A stretch of 64,000 nt of DNA from Flavobacterium sp. 9 (lineage in GTDB: Bacteria > Bacteroidota > Bacteroidia > Flavobacteriales > Flavobacteriaceae). The stretch is from contig NZ_PEEU01000001.1 of the NCBI RefSeq assembly GCF_002754195.1, positions 682,001 through 746,000 on the forward strand. The letters are read 5' to 3'. The translations under genes and the position numbers were made by a program. Within the stretch, counting starts at the first letter, position 1; the number at the start of each line of letters is the position of its first letter. This document shows positions 9,229-18,727 of the stretch, piece after piece. A model generated the notes under the pieces. It had not been told where the DNA came from. It ran no database searches and was given only the letters and a program-made list of their open reading frames with translations.

Positions 9229-12200
9229 ATGGAGAATCTTATTCTATTTGTAATACTTGCATGCATATTTTATTTATATTACAGCTTTTACAAATTTAAA
9301 GAGGAACACACATACTTGCATTCTCTTGATACGGACAACAAAGATGATTATAATTCTTTAAAAAAAGAGATAGATGAAATTAGAAAACAAATCACAGAAT
9401 CAGGTTTTGTTTCTGAAAATTTAGTTTCAAAAATTGATGAAATTGAAATAATCTCAAAGCAAACAAAAGAAAACTCAGCTCTCACATCTTATGATATCGT
9501 GAATATCAAAGATGATATTGAAATAGTATCAACCCAAACAAAAGACAACTCTGATCTCACACCTTATGATATCGTCAATATCAAAGATGATATTGAAATA
9601 GTATCACCCCAAACAAAAGACAACTCTGCTCTCACGCCATATAAATTTAGGCTGGAATCCCTAACCACTCCTACATTTGAAGAACAACAAATTCTTGAAG
9701 AAGAAAAAACTTCAAAAAAAATAGAACATCTGGATATAAAACCAAATTATAGATTAGAAGCAGAACCTAAACCTGAACTTCAGGTTCGGGAAAAAAAAGA
9801 ATATGTAGAAAGTACTTTTTCTATTTTAATAAAAAAACTAGAACATCAGTTTGCCGAGAATTGGACTGGAATCTTAGGAACAGCAATAATGGTTTTAGGA
9901 GTTGGCTATCTGAGCATTTATACTGCTTTAAAAGTTTTACCAATATTCCGTATTCTGATTCTTTGGTTCTATGCCGGAATTTTATCTGGTTCCTATTTTT
10001 TCTTAAAAACAAAAGAAAAATGGTTTAAGACCGGACTTTGGCTTCGTAATGCAGGGGCAGCTTTGTTTTTATTTGGTTGTTTTGGTGCTTCACAAATTCC
10101 CGCCCTCACTTTTATACATAATATTCCGCTTGCTTATTCGCTCATCGGAATTGGAATTGCAATCAATTTATACGTTGGTTATATTATAAAGCAGCAAACT
10201 TTTTTATCCCTGCATGTAATACTGAGTTTCTTGATTTTATGTGTAATTCCTGAAAAACTATTAATAACATTTCTATTAGCGTCATTAACTGCAACAGCAG
10301 GAATAATTTTATCTTATAAAGAAAAATGGGAATATCATTTATTGATTGTTATCTCAGCTTTTATAATATTTGACATTTGGTTTACACAAGGAACAAGTAT
10401 TTTAAGTCCATCTCAGAATATTTTTGCTATACTTGGTATTATTTTGGTTTCAATAAGTTGTATGTATATGCAATATCGCAGTATTTACACCAATACTCGT
10501 TTCGACCGAATTGCTTTTATAACGCACCTTGTTAACTGGGTTTTATTTGCATTAGGATTAATTTTACATTCTACAGGAAGCAAAATCAAAATTTTCGTTC
10601 TATTTACGGCGGCAATCCTTTGTCTTTCTGCAACTCTTTTCGCCAGAAAGAAAAAGATTACCTGGCTGTATCATTTAGACGGAATGGTTTCATTTTTACT
10701 CTTTGCATTAAGCATTATCATGCTCAATGACTGGAGTGTAGGTTCAGATATTATTGTTTGCGTATTATACTTGTTAATTATCACTTGCATGTTTATAATG
10801 TATAAAAGCAAAGAAGTTTTATTGTACAATATATTTTTAGATCTCAACCATATTTTCTGTATTTTGGCTTTAGTTTTTTTTATATACGCTGATATGCCTT
10901 TTAATTACATCACTATTACAAACTATTTTGTAACGGTAATTATGATGACATTCATAACATTACTGGTTCCTGTTTTTTGCTCCATGAAAAAAGAATACCT
11001 GGGAATTGATTCTTTCTTCTTCAAAAAAGATTTGAGTTTAAACGGGATTTTCTCTGTTCTCTTTTCAATATTACTTTTAATAAACTGGTATCATACGATC
11101 GAGATTTCGTTTTATTTCCCTCTTTTTTTCATATCACTATTGTGGTGTTTTTTACAATTAAAATTCAAAACCAAAAGCTTTGATTTTGGAAGGTTCACTT
11201 TTTTAATGATAACCATTGTTACGGGAATAGTATTAATTCTCACAGACCCAAAATCTGATTTAGATATTTTTTTCACTTTAGGAATTATTGCTTTAATAGA
11301 ATTTAACTGGTTTGTAAAATCATTACAGAATGACAAATCTATTACTAAAACTACAAGTATCATTGGCATTAATGCATTACTAATTTCGCTTTCTTATAAA
11401 TATTTAGCGTCTTATGATATTATCCAGATTTTTGGCTGGTTTGCTATTGCCTTACTAAATCACGAGTTTTTATGGATTCAGTTTAAACGAAAAACACTAA
11501 CGACTGACAATCAAATTCTACTGTACGGTTTTTGTCTTGCGTTCTCGATATTTGGAAGTGGCTTATTTGCATACAACACCCAATTTTTGAATAGCACCGA
11601 AATTGGTTTAACCGCCATTGGACTTTCAATAATCGAAATTTATATTTTATTTGCAGATAAAATCAGAAACAAATCTAACGCGGTCATTTCAGGCTGGGGA
11701 AATTTCAATGTATTAAATTCTGAATTCATTCTTTTTAATGCCCTTGTATTTGTATTTTCATGTATTCAGCTCGATTATATTCCTGTTTACTTAGGAGGTC
11801 TGGCGATAGCTACTTTTTGGATTTTTCAGAAAATCGATAGACTTAGACGTTATAACATTTACTCTTTTGTGCTTTTAATTGGAGGGATATTTCTAAGTCT
11901 TTATTTAGCTGCATTCGAAGCAAATACGGTAAGCAAAAATGTACTCTATGCTATACAGGCAATAACTATTTTATTATCTGTTGGTTATAGTTACCTGCAA
12001 ATGAAAAGTCAGAAAGAAGAAGGCAAAATGTTTATTGCATTTTTACCTGTTATTCAAAACCTATGGGTAATTGCTTTATTGTTTCTTCAGGTAGAGATTG
12101 CTTATTTAGCACCAATATTTATGCTTCTAGCAATCCTGAATTTTAGCCTGATTTTATATGAAAAAATAGAATTAATGCCGGAATCGGTACTACTTATTGG

Positions 12201-12969
12201 GCTTTTGTCTATTGTAACCTCTATTTTTTACAGCACCAAAGAACTAAATGATTTTACCTGGTTAGCTTGGGTTTTACAACTCTCCAGCATTGCTTTATTG
12301 ATTGTTTTAGTTTTGCTCATGAACAAAAAAGAGTTTATAAAATCATTAAAAATAGATTATCAAATAGTCATCAATATTTGGCTTTCTATCATTATGCTCA
12401 CACAATTAGAACACAAGTGGCTTCCTGTGTTTTGGGCAACAACGGCTATAATAAACTTATGCCTTTATTATAAAAAAATAGGGAATAAAAAAGAAATCAG
12501 TATCGTGTATTATTTATTGGCAAATTTCCATTTAGCTTTCATTAGTTTCACGTATTACGAATCTAAATTTGAATTTGAATTTGTTTATCTGATTATATTT
12601 GGTCTTTTGGCACTATACATCTTTATCATTTATAAGTATATTGAAGACTTCAGGTTCAGAAACAGTATCATTATTTATCCGGCCACATTTAGCATCGGAT
12701 TATTTTTGTATCTCTCATTCGATAAAGGAATCTTAACATTCTTCTGGATTTTAGAATCTTTAGGATTATTAATACTTGGTATTATTCTTAAAGAAAAATA
12801 TTTCCGTTACGTTTCACTTTCTTTAGTAGGTGTCTGCGTAATTCGACTCATGTTTTTCGATTTATCAAATGCGGATTTCTTAATAAGAGCCTTGGTTTTA
12901 TTGGGCGTTGGAGTCGTGCTTTTGATCATGAATACTTTATTCAAAAAATACAAAGATCGATTCAATTAA
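9229..12969 (+). CDS. Giant polytopic membrane protein, DUF2339-like
   Basis: 1246 residues. A first membrane segment (about 3-20) is followed by a charged, coiled-coil-prone cytoplasmic or periplasmic stretch (about 22-190), then by some 25 or more closely spaced hydrophobic helices from about residue 205 to the end. The segment ENWTGILGTAIMVLGVGYL at the start of the membrane part is the pattern I associate with DUF2339 proteins, which are very large predicted membrane proteins of unknown function. Residues about 73-140 are three near-copies of a 25-residue repeat (IEIVS-QTKDNS-LTPYDIVNIKDD). It appears to be a single-gene unit, followed by a terminator at 12993-13034. Length is in the usual range of the family. 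Confidence 0.85.
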   Translation: MENLILFVILACIFYLYYSFYKFKEEHTYLHSLDTDNKDDYNSLKKEIDEIRKQITESGFVSENLVSKIDEIEIISKQTKENSALTSYDIVNIKDDIEIVSTQTKDNSDLTPYDIVNIKDDIEIVSPQTKDNSALTPYKFRLESLTTPTFEEQQILEEEKTSKKIEHLDIKPNYRLEAEPKPELQVREKKEYVESTFSILIKKLEHQFAENWTGILGTAIMVLGVGYLSIYTALKVLPIFRILILWFYAGILSGSYFFLKTKEKWFKTGLWLRNAGAALFLFGCFGASQIPALTFIHNIPLAYSLIGIGIAINLYVGYIIKQQTFLSLHVILSFLILCVIPEKLLITFLLASLTATAGIILSYKEKWEYHLLIVISAFIIFDIWFTQGTSILSPSQNIFAILGIILVSISCMYMQYRSIYTNTRFDRIAFITHLVNWVLFALGLILHSTGSKIKIFVLFTAAILCLSATLFARKKKITWLYHLDGMVSFLLFALSIIMLNDWSVGSDIIVCVLYLLIITCMFIMYKSKEVLLYNIFLDLNHIFCILALVFFIYADMPFNYITITNYFVTVIMMTFITLLVPVFCSMKKEYLGIDSFFFKKDLSLNGIFSVLFSILLLINWYHTIEISFYFPLFFISLLWCFLQLKFKTKSFDFGRFTFLMITIVTGIVLILTDPKSDLDIFFTLGIIALIEFNWFVKSLQNDKSITKTTSIIGINALLISLSYKYLASYDIIQIFGWFAIALLNHEFLWIQFKRKTLTTDNQILLYGFCLAFSIFGSGLFAYNTQFLNSTEIGLTAIGLSIIEIYILFADKIRNKSNAVISGWGNFNVLNSEFILFNALVFVFSCIQLDYIPVYLGGLAIATFWIFQKIDRLRRYNIYSFVLLIGGIFLSLYLAAFEANTVSKNVLYAIQAITILLSVGYSYLQMKSQKEEGKMFIAFLPVIQNLWVIALLFLQVEIAYLAPIFMLLAILNFSLILYEKIELMPESVLLIGLLSIVTSIFYSTKELNDFTWLAWVLQLSSIALLIVLVLLMNKKEFIKSLKIDYQIVINIWLSIIMLTQLEHKWLPVFWATTAIINLCLYYKKIGNKKEISIVYYLLANFHLAFISFTYYESKFEFEFVYLIIFGLLALYIFIIYKYIEDFRFRNSIIIYPATFSIGLFLYLSFDKGILTFFWILESLGLLILGIILKEKYFRYVSLSLVGVCVIRLMFFDLSNADFLIRALVLLGVGVVLLIMNTLFKKYKDRFN
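9445..9642 (+). repeat. In-frame 75-bp tandem repeat inside the DUF2339-like gene
   Basis: Two full units and one partial unit of 75 bp encode the 25-residue period IEIVS-QTKDNS-LTPYDIVNIKDD. The second and third units are almost identical at the DNA level, which points to recent expansion. The period keeps the reading frame. Confidence 0.8.
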
Positions 12970-12992
12970 TACAAATCAAATTTATTTTATAG

Positions 12993-13034
12993 ATAACCGT
13001 AAATTCGAATTAATGAATTTGCGGTTATTTTGTA
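12993..13034 (+). terminator. Terminator after the DUF2339-like gene
   Basis: Inverted repeat ATAACCGTAAATTCG / GAATTTGCGGTTAT followed by TTTTG, 24 bp after the stop codon. Confidence 0.6.
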
Positions 13035-13193
13035 AAAAATAATTTCTTTAGCATACCCTATATGCCAGAACACGGTATGATAGTATATTGAGCCATTGTC
13101 TGTAATAAAATTTGTTTTTTTTCTTAAATATTTATTGCCCTTTCTTATCTGAATGCATAGATAAAAAGAAAAACCATATCTATATCTTTTTAT

Positions 13194-13236
13194 GTTTTTT
13201 TGCCCCCTTTTTTATATAATAACTAGCCTAATTTTG
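13194..13236 (+). promoter_or_regulatory. Probable promoter ahead of the lipoprotein at 13453
   Basis: TTTTTATGTTTTTT (core 13194-13200; T replaces the usual C) is followed by 28 bp and a perfect -7 box TAATTTTG (13229-13236). A leader of about 210 nt would precede the gene. No other gene is seen in 13035-13452. Confidence 0.4.
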
Positions 13237-13452
13237 CGTTTATATTTAATTTAAATTTTAGCCTCTACTTCTAGAATCGTTAGTAGTGAGTGTTTTTTTT
13301 ATAAACAGAAGACAATAATAAAAACAAAACAACTTCAGATAAATACAAAAACATCAATTATGTGAGTTTACTTTCTCATGACGTTAAAATTGTAATTTAT
13401 TTTTAACAATAAGTAATTAAAATATTACAAATTCATTTAAGAAAAACATTCT

Positions 13453-13965
13453 ATGCCAAACAAATTTCCCTTAATACTTAGCTTTTTAATTTTAATCAGC
13501 TGTAATGAAAAACAAAAAAGCAGTAACTTTTATCCAAACGATAAAAAAGTTATAAAAGCAGTAGCAAATCAAAATACTAAGGAATTAGATAAAAAAACAT
13601 TAAAGCTGGAGAAAAAAGAATTAGTTAATTGTATGAATGTAGTTATGGAAATTCTCACAACTTCTCCTACTTACTTAAAAACAACAAACGGTCTTACTGA
13701 AGCAGTTATTAAAAATGGAGGAACATCATTTGGTATTTTAATTGAAGGAAGTCCCAATCCGAAAGCAAATAACGCTATGGAATATTCAGAAACTTATGAT
13801 TTTAATATTCATGAATCATATGAAGACAGAGAGCCAGTTGTTGCACGATTCAGTTTTGATCCTATTAAAAAGCAGTTATATCTATATAATGCTGCTGAAG
13901 ATACATTAGTACCAATTGCTTTTGATAAAAAATTACTTTTAAAACTTAACAAAGTTTGTCAATAA
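13453..13965 (+). CDS. Lipoprotein of unknown function
   Basis: 170 residues with a lipoprotein signal (MPNKFPLILSFLILISC, lipobox LISC, Cys17). The mature part begins with a Lys/Asn-rich linker and continues with a compact domain containing FGILIEGSPNPKANNAMEYSE and FSFDPIKKQLYLYN. No family is recognised. It stands alone between a long leader and an (TTA)11 microsatellite. It is expected to be lipid-anchored in the envelope. Confidence 0.8.
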   Translation: MPNKFPLILSFLILISCNEKQKSSNFYPNDKKVIKAVANQNTKELDKKTLKLEKKELVNCMNVVMEILTTSPTYLKTTNGLTEAVIKNGGTSFGILIEGSPNPKANNAMEYSETYDFNIHESYEDREPVVARFSFDPIKKQLYLYNAAEDTLVPIAFDKKLLLKLNKVCQ

Positions 13966-13987
13966 GATAATTAATTTTTAGAAATAC

Positions 13988-14021
<34 letters not shown>

Positions 14022-14235
14022 AAAATGATCCTCTATATTCTATTTACAATTAAATTGAAGTTTTTTCATTGACAGACGTTCAAATGATATTGAATAAAAA
14101 AACATAAAACGACTGTATAAATCATCTATAATCCTATTTTTTATTTGGTTTATTGGAATATCTTTCACATAACTTATGACGGTTTAATAGATAATGGAAA
14201 AAGTGCCGATATTGCAGTTATTCTTGATAACTGAT

Positions 14236-14640
14236 TATTCCGGTGAAAGTGTACACCTCATTCCGGTTTAAACTGGACAGTGTATTCCTTAGAAAATGAA
14301 GAGTTATTTTATTGATGTTTTCTTGATTTAAAATTAGGTAATTTTTTTACTGCTTTTCATTTTTTTTCATCGATTCTCCTTTGAGTTCAAAATGTATTGC
14401 TAAGTGTATAATTCGATCCAAAATGGCATCGGCTATTGTCTTTTCTTCTAGTTCATACCAGTTTTTTTATGGGTAATTGTGAACAAAAAATAGTAGCTTT
14501 TTTTGGTTTCATCAACAAGACTCAGGTCAAATCTACGTAAATAGCTTCATTTTTTGTAAGCCCTGACAAAGTCTTCTTAATCTTGGAGTCCTTCCAACAT
14601 ACTCAAAACCGTACGATTATGTTGTGTTACTTAATTCCAG
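14236..14640 (-). mobile_element. Remnant of an IS21-family element
   Basis: The 3' end of an istB-like gene reads on the minus strand, followed towards the left by CCGGTTTAAACTGGACAG and CCGGTGAAAGTGTACAC, which look like the repeated terminal sequences of IS21-type elements. istA and the other end are missing, so this is a dead fragment. Confidence 0.55.
14347..14640 (-). pseudogene. istB: istB-like transposition helper ATPase, C-terminal fragment
   Basis: The last 39 codons before the stop at 14347 read NWYELEEKTIADAILDRIIH and then FELKGESMKK, the typical C-terminus of IstB, the ATPase that assists IS21 transposase. Further upstream, in other frames, KKTLSGLTKNEAIYVDL and TIFCSQLPI match the Walker B region (normally LLILDDFG) and the strand after it, but with several stops and frameshifts. 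The gene is truncated at the 5' side and cannot be functional. Confidence 0.7.
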
Positions 14641-14743
14641 GAAAACTATTGCCTTATTTAATTTATGTAATTTAAATATATTGCAATACATTTTAGGCTT
14701 ATTAAATCCATAAAACAAAACAATAGTTCTTTTATTTGTAAGG

Positions 14744-14836
14744 TAAATAATTTGAAACTTATTTAGCTTGTAGAAAAATTTGGTATGAGGCACTAATCAT
14801 TAACATTATGATTTTAAGTGCCTCATTATTTTTTTA
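14744..14836 (+). ncRNA. Small RNA D, terminator-ended, with its own promoter
   Basis: The promoter is TTTTAGGCTTAT (core 14696-14702), 28 bp, TTTATTTG (14731-14738). The roughly 93-nt segment after it ends in a hairpin with GAGGCAC / GTGCCTC arms (14787-14824) and a T-run. The leader shares ACTTATTT and TTTGGTA just before the hairpin with RNA C. No gene follows directly; 14837-15154 is empty. Confidence 0.5.
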
Positions 14837-15154
14837 ATAAAAACCGTATTAAATTTAAATTTTAAAAATTATGTAAAGACTTAAATTAATGAAAATTAAG
14901 TTTTATCTCTGTTATTCAATAATTCTTGTAATATCAGCCACTGGTCATCTGTGATCTTGTAGATAAATCACTTTCTTCTGCCATAATACCTGCAAAAATA
15001 ATATTGGAATTTGTTCTTCAAATTCGAAGTCAGGTACACTAGCTCCCTATCGAATTATATTATTTTCTTTTATAACAGTAAAGAATGTAGTGTAATCCAC
15101 TCTTGTACAATAGCCTATGTTGGTTTAATATAAAGAATAAAAAAATTCAATGTC

Positions 15155-15883
15155 AGTTCCACTTTTTTATCTTTATATCTTTTATATTATCTAAATAATA
15201 TCCCTAAAACCTTGAATGTTCAGCAATTACTACCGCATCTATATGAAGTAATATTTCATCTGTTCCTGCTACTAAATTTTAATCAATAATATAGTAGTCA
15301 CTTGCAGGTGAATTTTTAATAATTTCAAGTTCAGGATTGCTATCTAAATTTATGAACCAACGACAATAGAAGTTTTTCCACAAGGTGTTTTTTACTAATT
15401 TTGTATCCTGTTGAGATCCAATATTCATGTACAAACACCCATTAACGCCGTAGTTCTACATATATAATCAAGAATGTTATCACCTGTAAAATCAATTGTT
15501 TCAACACTATCAATTACTCTAAGTTTATTCTTTAACTGGGATTGAAGTCTAAAATTCATTTCCAATAAAGGGTGCCTCTACTTTAATTCTCCATATAACC
15601 GCGGATTTTATTACTTGTGAAATCAATTATTTCAGCATTATGAATATATTCTTTGCGAATATCTTCTGTAACAATTTCTTTAAGTTTACCAGTAATGGGT
15701 ATTTTTTCGATTTTATAAAAAAAAGGCTGATATTTTTTAATGGATCTTCATTTTTTGATTCTATATTTGCTATGTTTCGTTCCAACTTATCCGAATTTAA
15801 AAATTTGACCTTTGGTTTCAAAATATCTTTACATGAAGTTAAAATCCGGTTAAAGGAATTAATAAAGAAAGATTTTGTTTCAT
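15155..15883 (-). pseudogene. Decayed lipoprotein gene
   Basis: A lipoprotein-type start (ATG 15883, MKQNLSLLIPLTGF then, after a one-base shift, LTSCKDILKPKVKFL) is followed by a coding-like stretch broken by several stops and frameshifts. Downstream pieces include VDSVETIDFTGDNILDYI and LDSNPELEIIKNSPASDYYI; the D-x-TGDN-x-LDYI piece resembles FG-GAP-type calcium loops. The first part is similar to another remnant at 40637-40741. The ends are approximate. Confidence 0.55.
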
Positions 15884-16350
15884 TTAAAGGTTTGTAAAAA
15901 ATGTTTCCAATAATTTGTCCAACTTCCTAAATACAGAAAATCTTGGAACAAGAGAAATAGTATCTTCCAATTTCTCCTTGGGTTAGTTTAAAAAAAAACT
16001 CAAAATTCAGTTAAGACAAAATAAAAGATATCTAATACCTAAAGAGTTTAATTGAGTCATATAAAACAGGTGATAAATTGATACTAAACATTTCTATCCA
16101 AAAATTAGTTAGTATAGTCTGCTTTTTTTTACTAAACAGTACAAAGTCTTATTATAATAGTGACTGTTTACAATATTACTTTGATAATTTCGATTCCATT
16201 TTTATACCTTGATTTTACTGAATCACTTTGTGTGCTTTCAAGTTTTATATCAAACAAACCCAAAGTTCAATTTATTTTCCATGTCTATAATATTTATCTT
16301 TTTTCTAAAAACATATTTTAACAAAAAATGACCTATTGATCCATTTTTTG
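15884..16350. other. Intergenic, nothing recognised
   Basis: AT-rich sequence without a supported gene on either strand. Confidence 0.4.
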
Positions 16351-16393
16351 GTCTTTTCAAAACGCTTTAATGATTTTAAGTGTTTTATTTTTG
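16351..16393 (+). promoter_or_regulatory. Promoter with upstream box for the small gene at 16410
   Basis: TTTTTTGGTCTTTT (core 16351-16357) is followed by 28 bp and a perfect TATTTTTG (16386-16393). The start of transcription would be at about 16399, so translation must begin at ATG 16410 and not further upstream. The spacer contains an imperfect hairpin (AAACGCTTTAA / TTTAAGTGTTT). Confidence 0.6.
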
Positions 16394-16409
16394 TAAAAAA
16401 AAATATATT

Positions 16410-16586
16410 ATGATAGAAACCAAACTTCAATCAGGATTATACACATCAATATATGAACAAGAAAAAACAGCTCAACCAACAAAACTAAAACCGACTTTAA
16501 AATATTTACTTCTAATTTTCATTGCCGTAATAGTCATATTCATTGTAGGATGTATTTGTTTTTCAATACATCTAATGCATTATTAA
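16410..16586 (+). CDS. Small single-pass membrane protein, EKTAQP family
   Basis: 58 residues: a polar N-terminus with EQEKTAQPTKLKP (about 17-29) and one long hydrophobic helix (about 32-56). The protein at 38779-38958 has the same layout (EPEKTAQPENKKS, then one helix), and a broken third copy lies at 40172-40320, so this is a small family within the window. The start at 16410 fits the promoter. The family is not one I can name; membrane insertion with the N-terminus inside is the simplest reading. Confidence 0.65.
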   Translation: MIETKLQSGLYTSIYEQEKTAQPTKLKPTLKYLLLIFIAVIVIFIVGCICFSIHLMHY

Positions 16587-17001
16587 CCCAGTCATTTAGT
16601 GAATATTTTAACAGAAGCAATCCAAGATAAAAATCAAGAAATAAGTCTCTTTCCTGAAAAGAGAACTTTAGTAGGACGAATTTTGATTTTAAAGCAAAAG
16701 ATGGAGCGAATAGAAATACAAAAATTCAATATATTGCGGATAGTGAGCAGTAAGAAAAAAAAGATATTACTAGAAAATTTAAAACTTAGGGCATGAAGTT
16801 AGATTTTGCCAACACAAGAAAAGTTAAACTGAAGAAATTTAATTCTAACAAGACAACACGGATACTTAAGGCGGGGAATTTAAGTAATTGATTTGATTTA
16901 GAAAACAACTTGTATTTGAAATGTTTAAGCAAATCCGAAGACAAAAGTTCCTCCAACGAATTGTAGCAAAGGGATCACTACCAACTATTATATAAAAAAA
17001 G
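16587..17001 (+). other. Coding-like relic without an intact gene
   Basis: A 65-codon frame from a GTG at 16599 overlaps the previous gene closely, but a different frame reads more like protein (KDGANRNTKIQYIADSE, then a stop). I take this as remains of a lost gene and do not call a product. Confidence 0.3.
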
Positions 17002-18063
17002 ATGAAGTACAGCAAAAAGCAAGGATATTTTCTTAACGACACAATAAATGAGTGGAAAGCAAACGGAACAATAACAAAGGAAATAGCAGATACTTTAAAA
17101 AATAGTTATTCAGTTCGACCGTTTGACTATAAAAAATTAGCAAAATATTCTTTTTGGGTTGCAATTATTTGTGGCATTATAGCATTTGAAGCAATTATAG
17201 CTAACGAATTTTTAATTGATTTAATTAAAAGTTTTTTTTCATTATCATATATAGGCTTGTGCTCGATATTTGCAACTTTAGCAGCAACCATATATTATGT
17301 TGGACTTAAAAGACGACAAAAAAGCCCTGAAAAAAAATTCAGTAATGAGGCTATAATTTTTGCAGGTGTATTATTTACTGCCTTTTCAATTGCCTATTTA
17401 GGTATGGCATTAGATACAGGTAGTGGACATTTCTCACTTCTATTTTTATTATCCACTGTTATATATGCCGCTTTGGGACTTTGGTTTCCGTCAAAACTTG
17501 TTTGGTTGTTTTCGCTCATAACACTTGGTAGTTGGTATGGTTTAGAGACAGGTTATATGTCTGGCCAGGGAGCATATTTTCTTGGAATGAATTACCCTTT
17601 ACGCTTTATTTTGTTTGGGGCCATTTTGATAAGTGCAAGTTTTGCTCTAAAAAGCAATTCAAAGTTATCTGACTTTCACAAGCCGACCTATATCATGGGA
17701 CTACTTTATCTTTTCATTGCACTATGGATTTTGTCAATTTTTGGTAATTATAGTGATATGAACAGTTGGTATGGCGTAAAACAATATGAACTTTTTCACT
17801 GGGGACTGCTTTTTGGTTTAGCAGCAGTTGGAGCAATTTATTACGGGCTTAAACATGATGATTATACATCAAGAAGTTTTGGTATCACATTTTTATTTAT
17901 CAATCTCTATACAAAGTATTTTGAATATTTTTGGAACAAAAATAACAAAGCAATATTTTTTTTAATTCTTGCAATATCATTTTGGTTTATTGGACAGAGA
18001 GCAGAAAAAATATGGAATTTAGAGTTTCTTCAAAAGGACAGGGACTTTGACAGGGAAGAATAA
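17002..18063 (+). CDS. Polytopic membrane protein, DUF2157-like
   Basis: 353 residues. The cytoplasmic N-terminus (about 1-45, with LNDTINEWKANGTITKEIADTL) matches the short helical region that precedes the membrane part in DUF2157-type proteins. About nine hydrophobic helices follow from residue 48 to 335, and the tail is charged (KDRDFDREE). The function of this family is not known. The gene is alone, with no recognised box promoter; the nearby -7-like TGTATTTG at about 16912 is weak. The 18064-18292 gap holds nothing clear. Confidence 0.8.
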   Translation: MKYSKKQGYFLNDTINEWKANGTITKEIADTLKNSYSVRPFDYKKLAKYSFWVAIICGIIAFEAIIANEFLIDLIKSFFSLSYIGLCSIFATLAATIYYVGLKRRQKSPEKKFSNEAIIFAGVLFTAFSIAYLGMALDTGSGHFSLLFLLSTVIYAALGLWFPSKLVWLFSLITLGSWYGLETGYMSGQGAYFLGMNYPLRFILFGAILISASFALKSNSKLSDFHKPTYIMGLLYLFIALWILSIFGNYSDMNSWYGVKQYELFHWGLLFGLAAVGAIYYGLKHDDYTSRSFGITFLFINLYTKYFEYFWNKNNKAIFFLILAISFWFIGQRAEKIWNLEFLQKDRDFDREE

Positions 18064-18292
18064 TGAGTACAGTGGTTTGGTAAAAATAGCAATTCAGTGT
18101 TTCGGAGAAACAAGACCATGAAATCAGCAAAATAAACTGTAATCATTCGCTCAAGAATGCCCATATTTATCTCATTACCTTCCCTCCCAAAACCCTACTG
18201 CTTAAAGATTTTATTAGGATATATTTAAATTAATTTCATTAGCAATATTTAATTGGTTTTTTATTTTATATAAAAAGCATATCCAATCCGAA

Positions 18293-18640
18293 ATGAATAA
18301 AGAAATAAACAATTTAGCAGATATAAATTCAAAAAAAAAAAAAAAAAAACATAACAAACAAAGCATAGCGATCCATTTGGGTGTCAGAATTAATGTAATT
18401 TTACTAATACCGGAAGCAGATCTTTTTGTAAAGGAAGACAATAATTACCATGACTGTGATCAAAGCAAAACCTTTTTTTAACCTTAATGCGTGATTATGT
18501 TATTATGACATGGTTACTGTTATACTTAGTAATAGAAACCATAGTCTTTCATTTCAAAAAAGAAGATTGTTGCAAAATGTAAATATTGTATTAGTACTCC
18601 TTATTATTTTGGCAATATGCCTTCTAATATAGACTACCTT
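18293..18640 (+). pseudogene. Broken paralog of the small membrane protein at 8509
   Basis: It starts with the same upstream sequence (CAATCCGAAATG) and reads MNKEINNLADINS, a Lys run, then IAIHLGVRINVILL, matching IHLCIRINVLLL in the intact gene. After that the frame is lost; the homologous later part (LVIETIVFHFKKEDCCKM) is in another frame at about 18515-18580. An A19 tract (18331-18349) lies inside the coding part and encodes the Lys run. Confidence 0.75.
18331..18349 (+). repeat. A19 homopolymer inside the broken membrane-protein gene
   Basis: Nineteen consecutive A bases, far longer than other A-runs here. Such a tract is prone to slippage and could itself have caused loss of frame or be a sequencing weak spot. 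Confidence 0.9.
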
Positions 18641-18727
18641 AATGTAAAACGATATATGAGAACTTTGTTCGAAATAGCTAGTTTGAAGAAATACAAGGGT
18701 CGATTGATCCTGGTTTAAACTTGTTCT

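Noticed and set aside
15640..15897. 85-codon frame on the plus strand
   Set aside because: It runs antisense to the decayed lipoprotein gene and has no start signals or family pattern.
16358..16385. Hairpin AAACGCTTTAA / TTTAAGTGTTT, at first taken for another member of the small-RNA family
   Set aside because: It lies in the 28-bp spacer of the promoter for the gene at 16410 and has no T-run terminator of its own.
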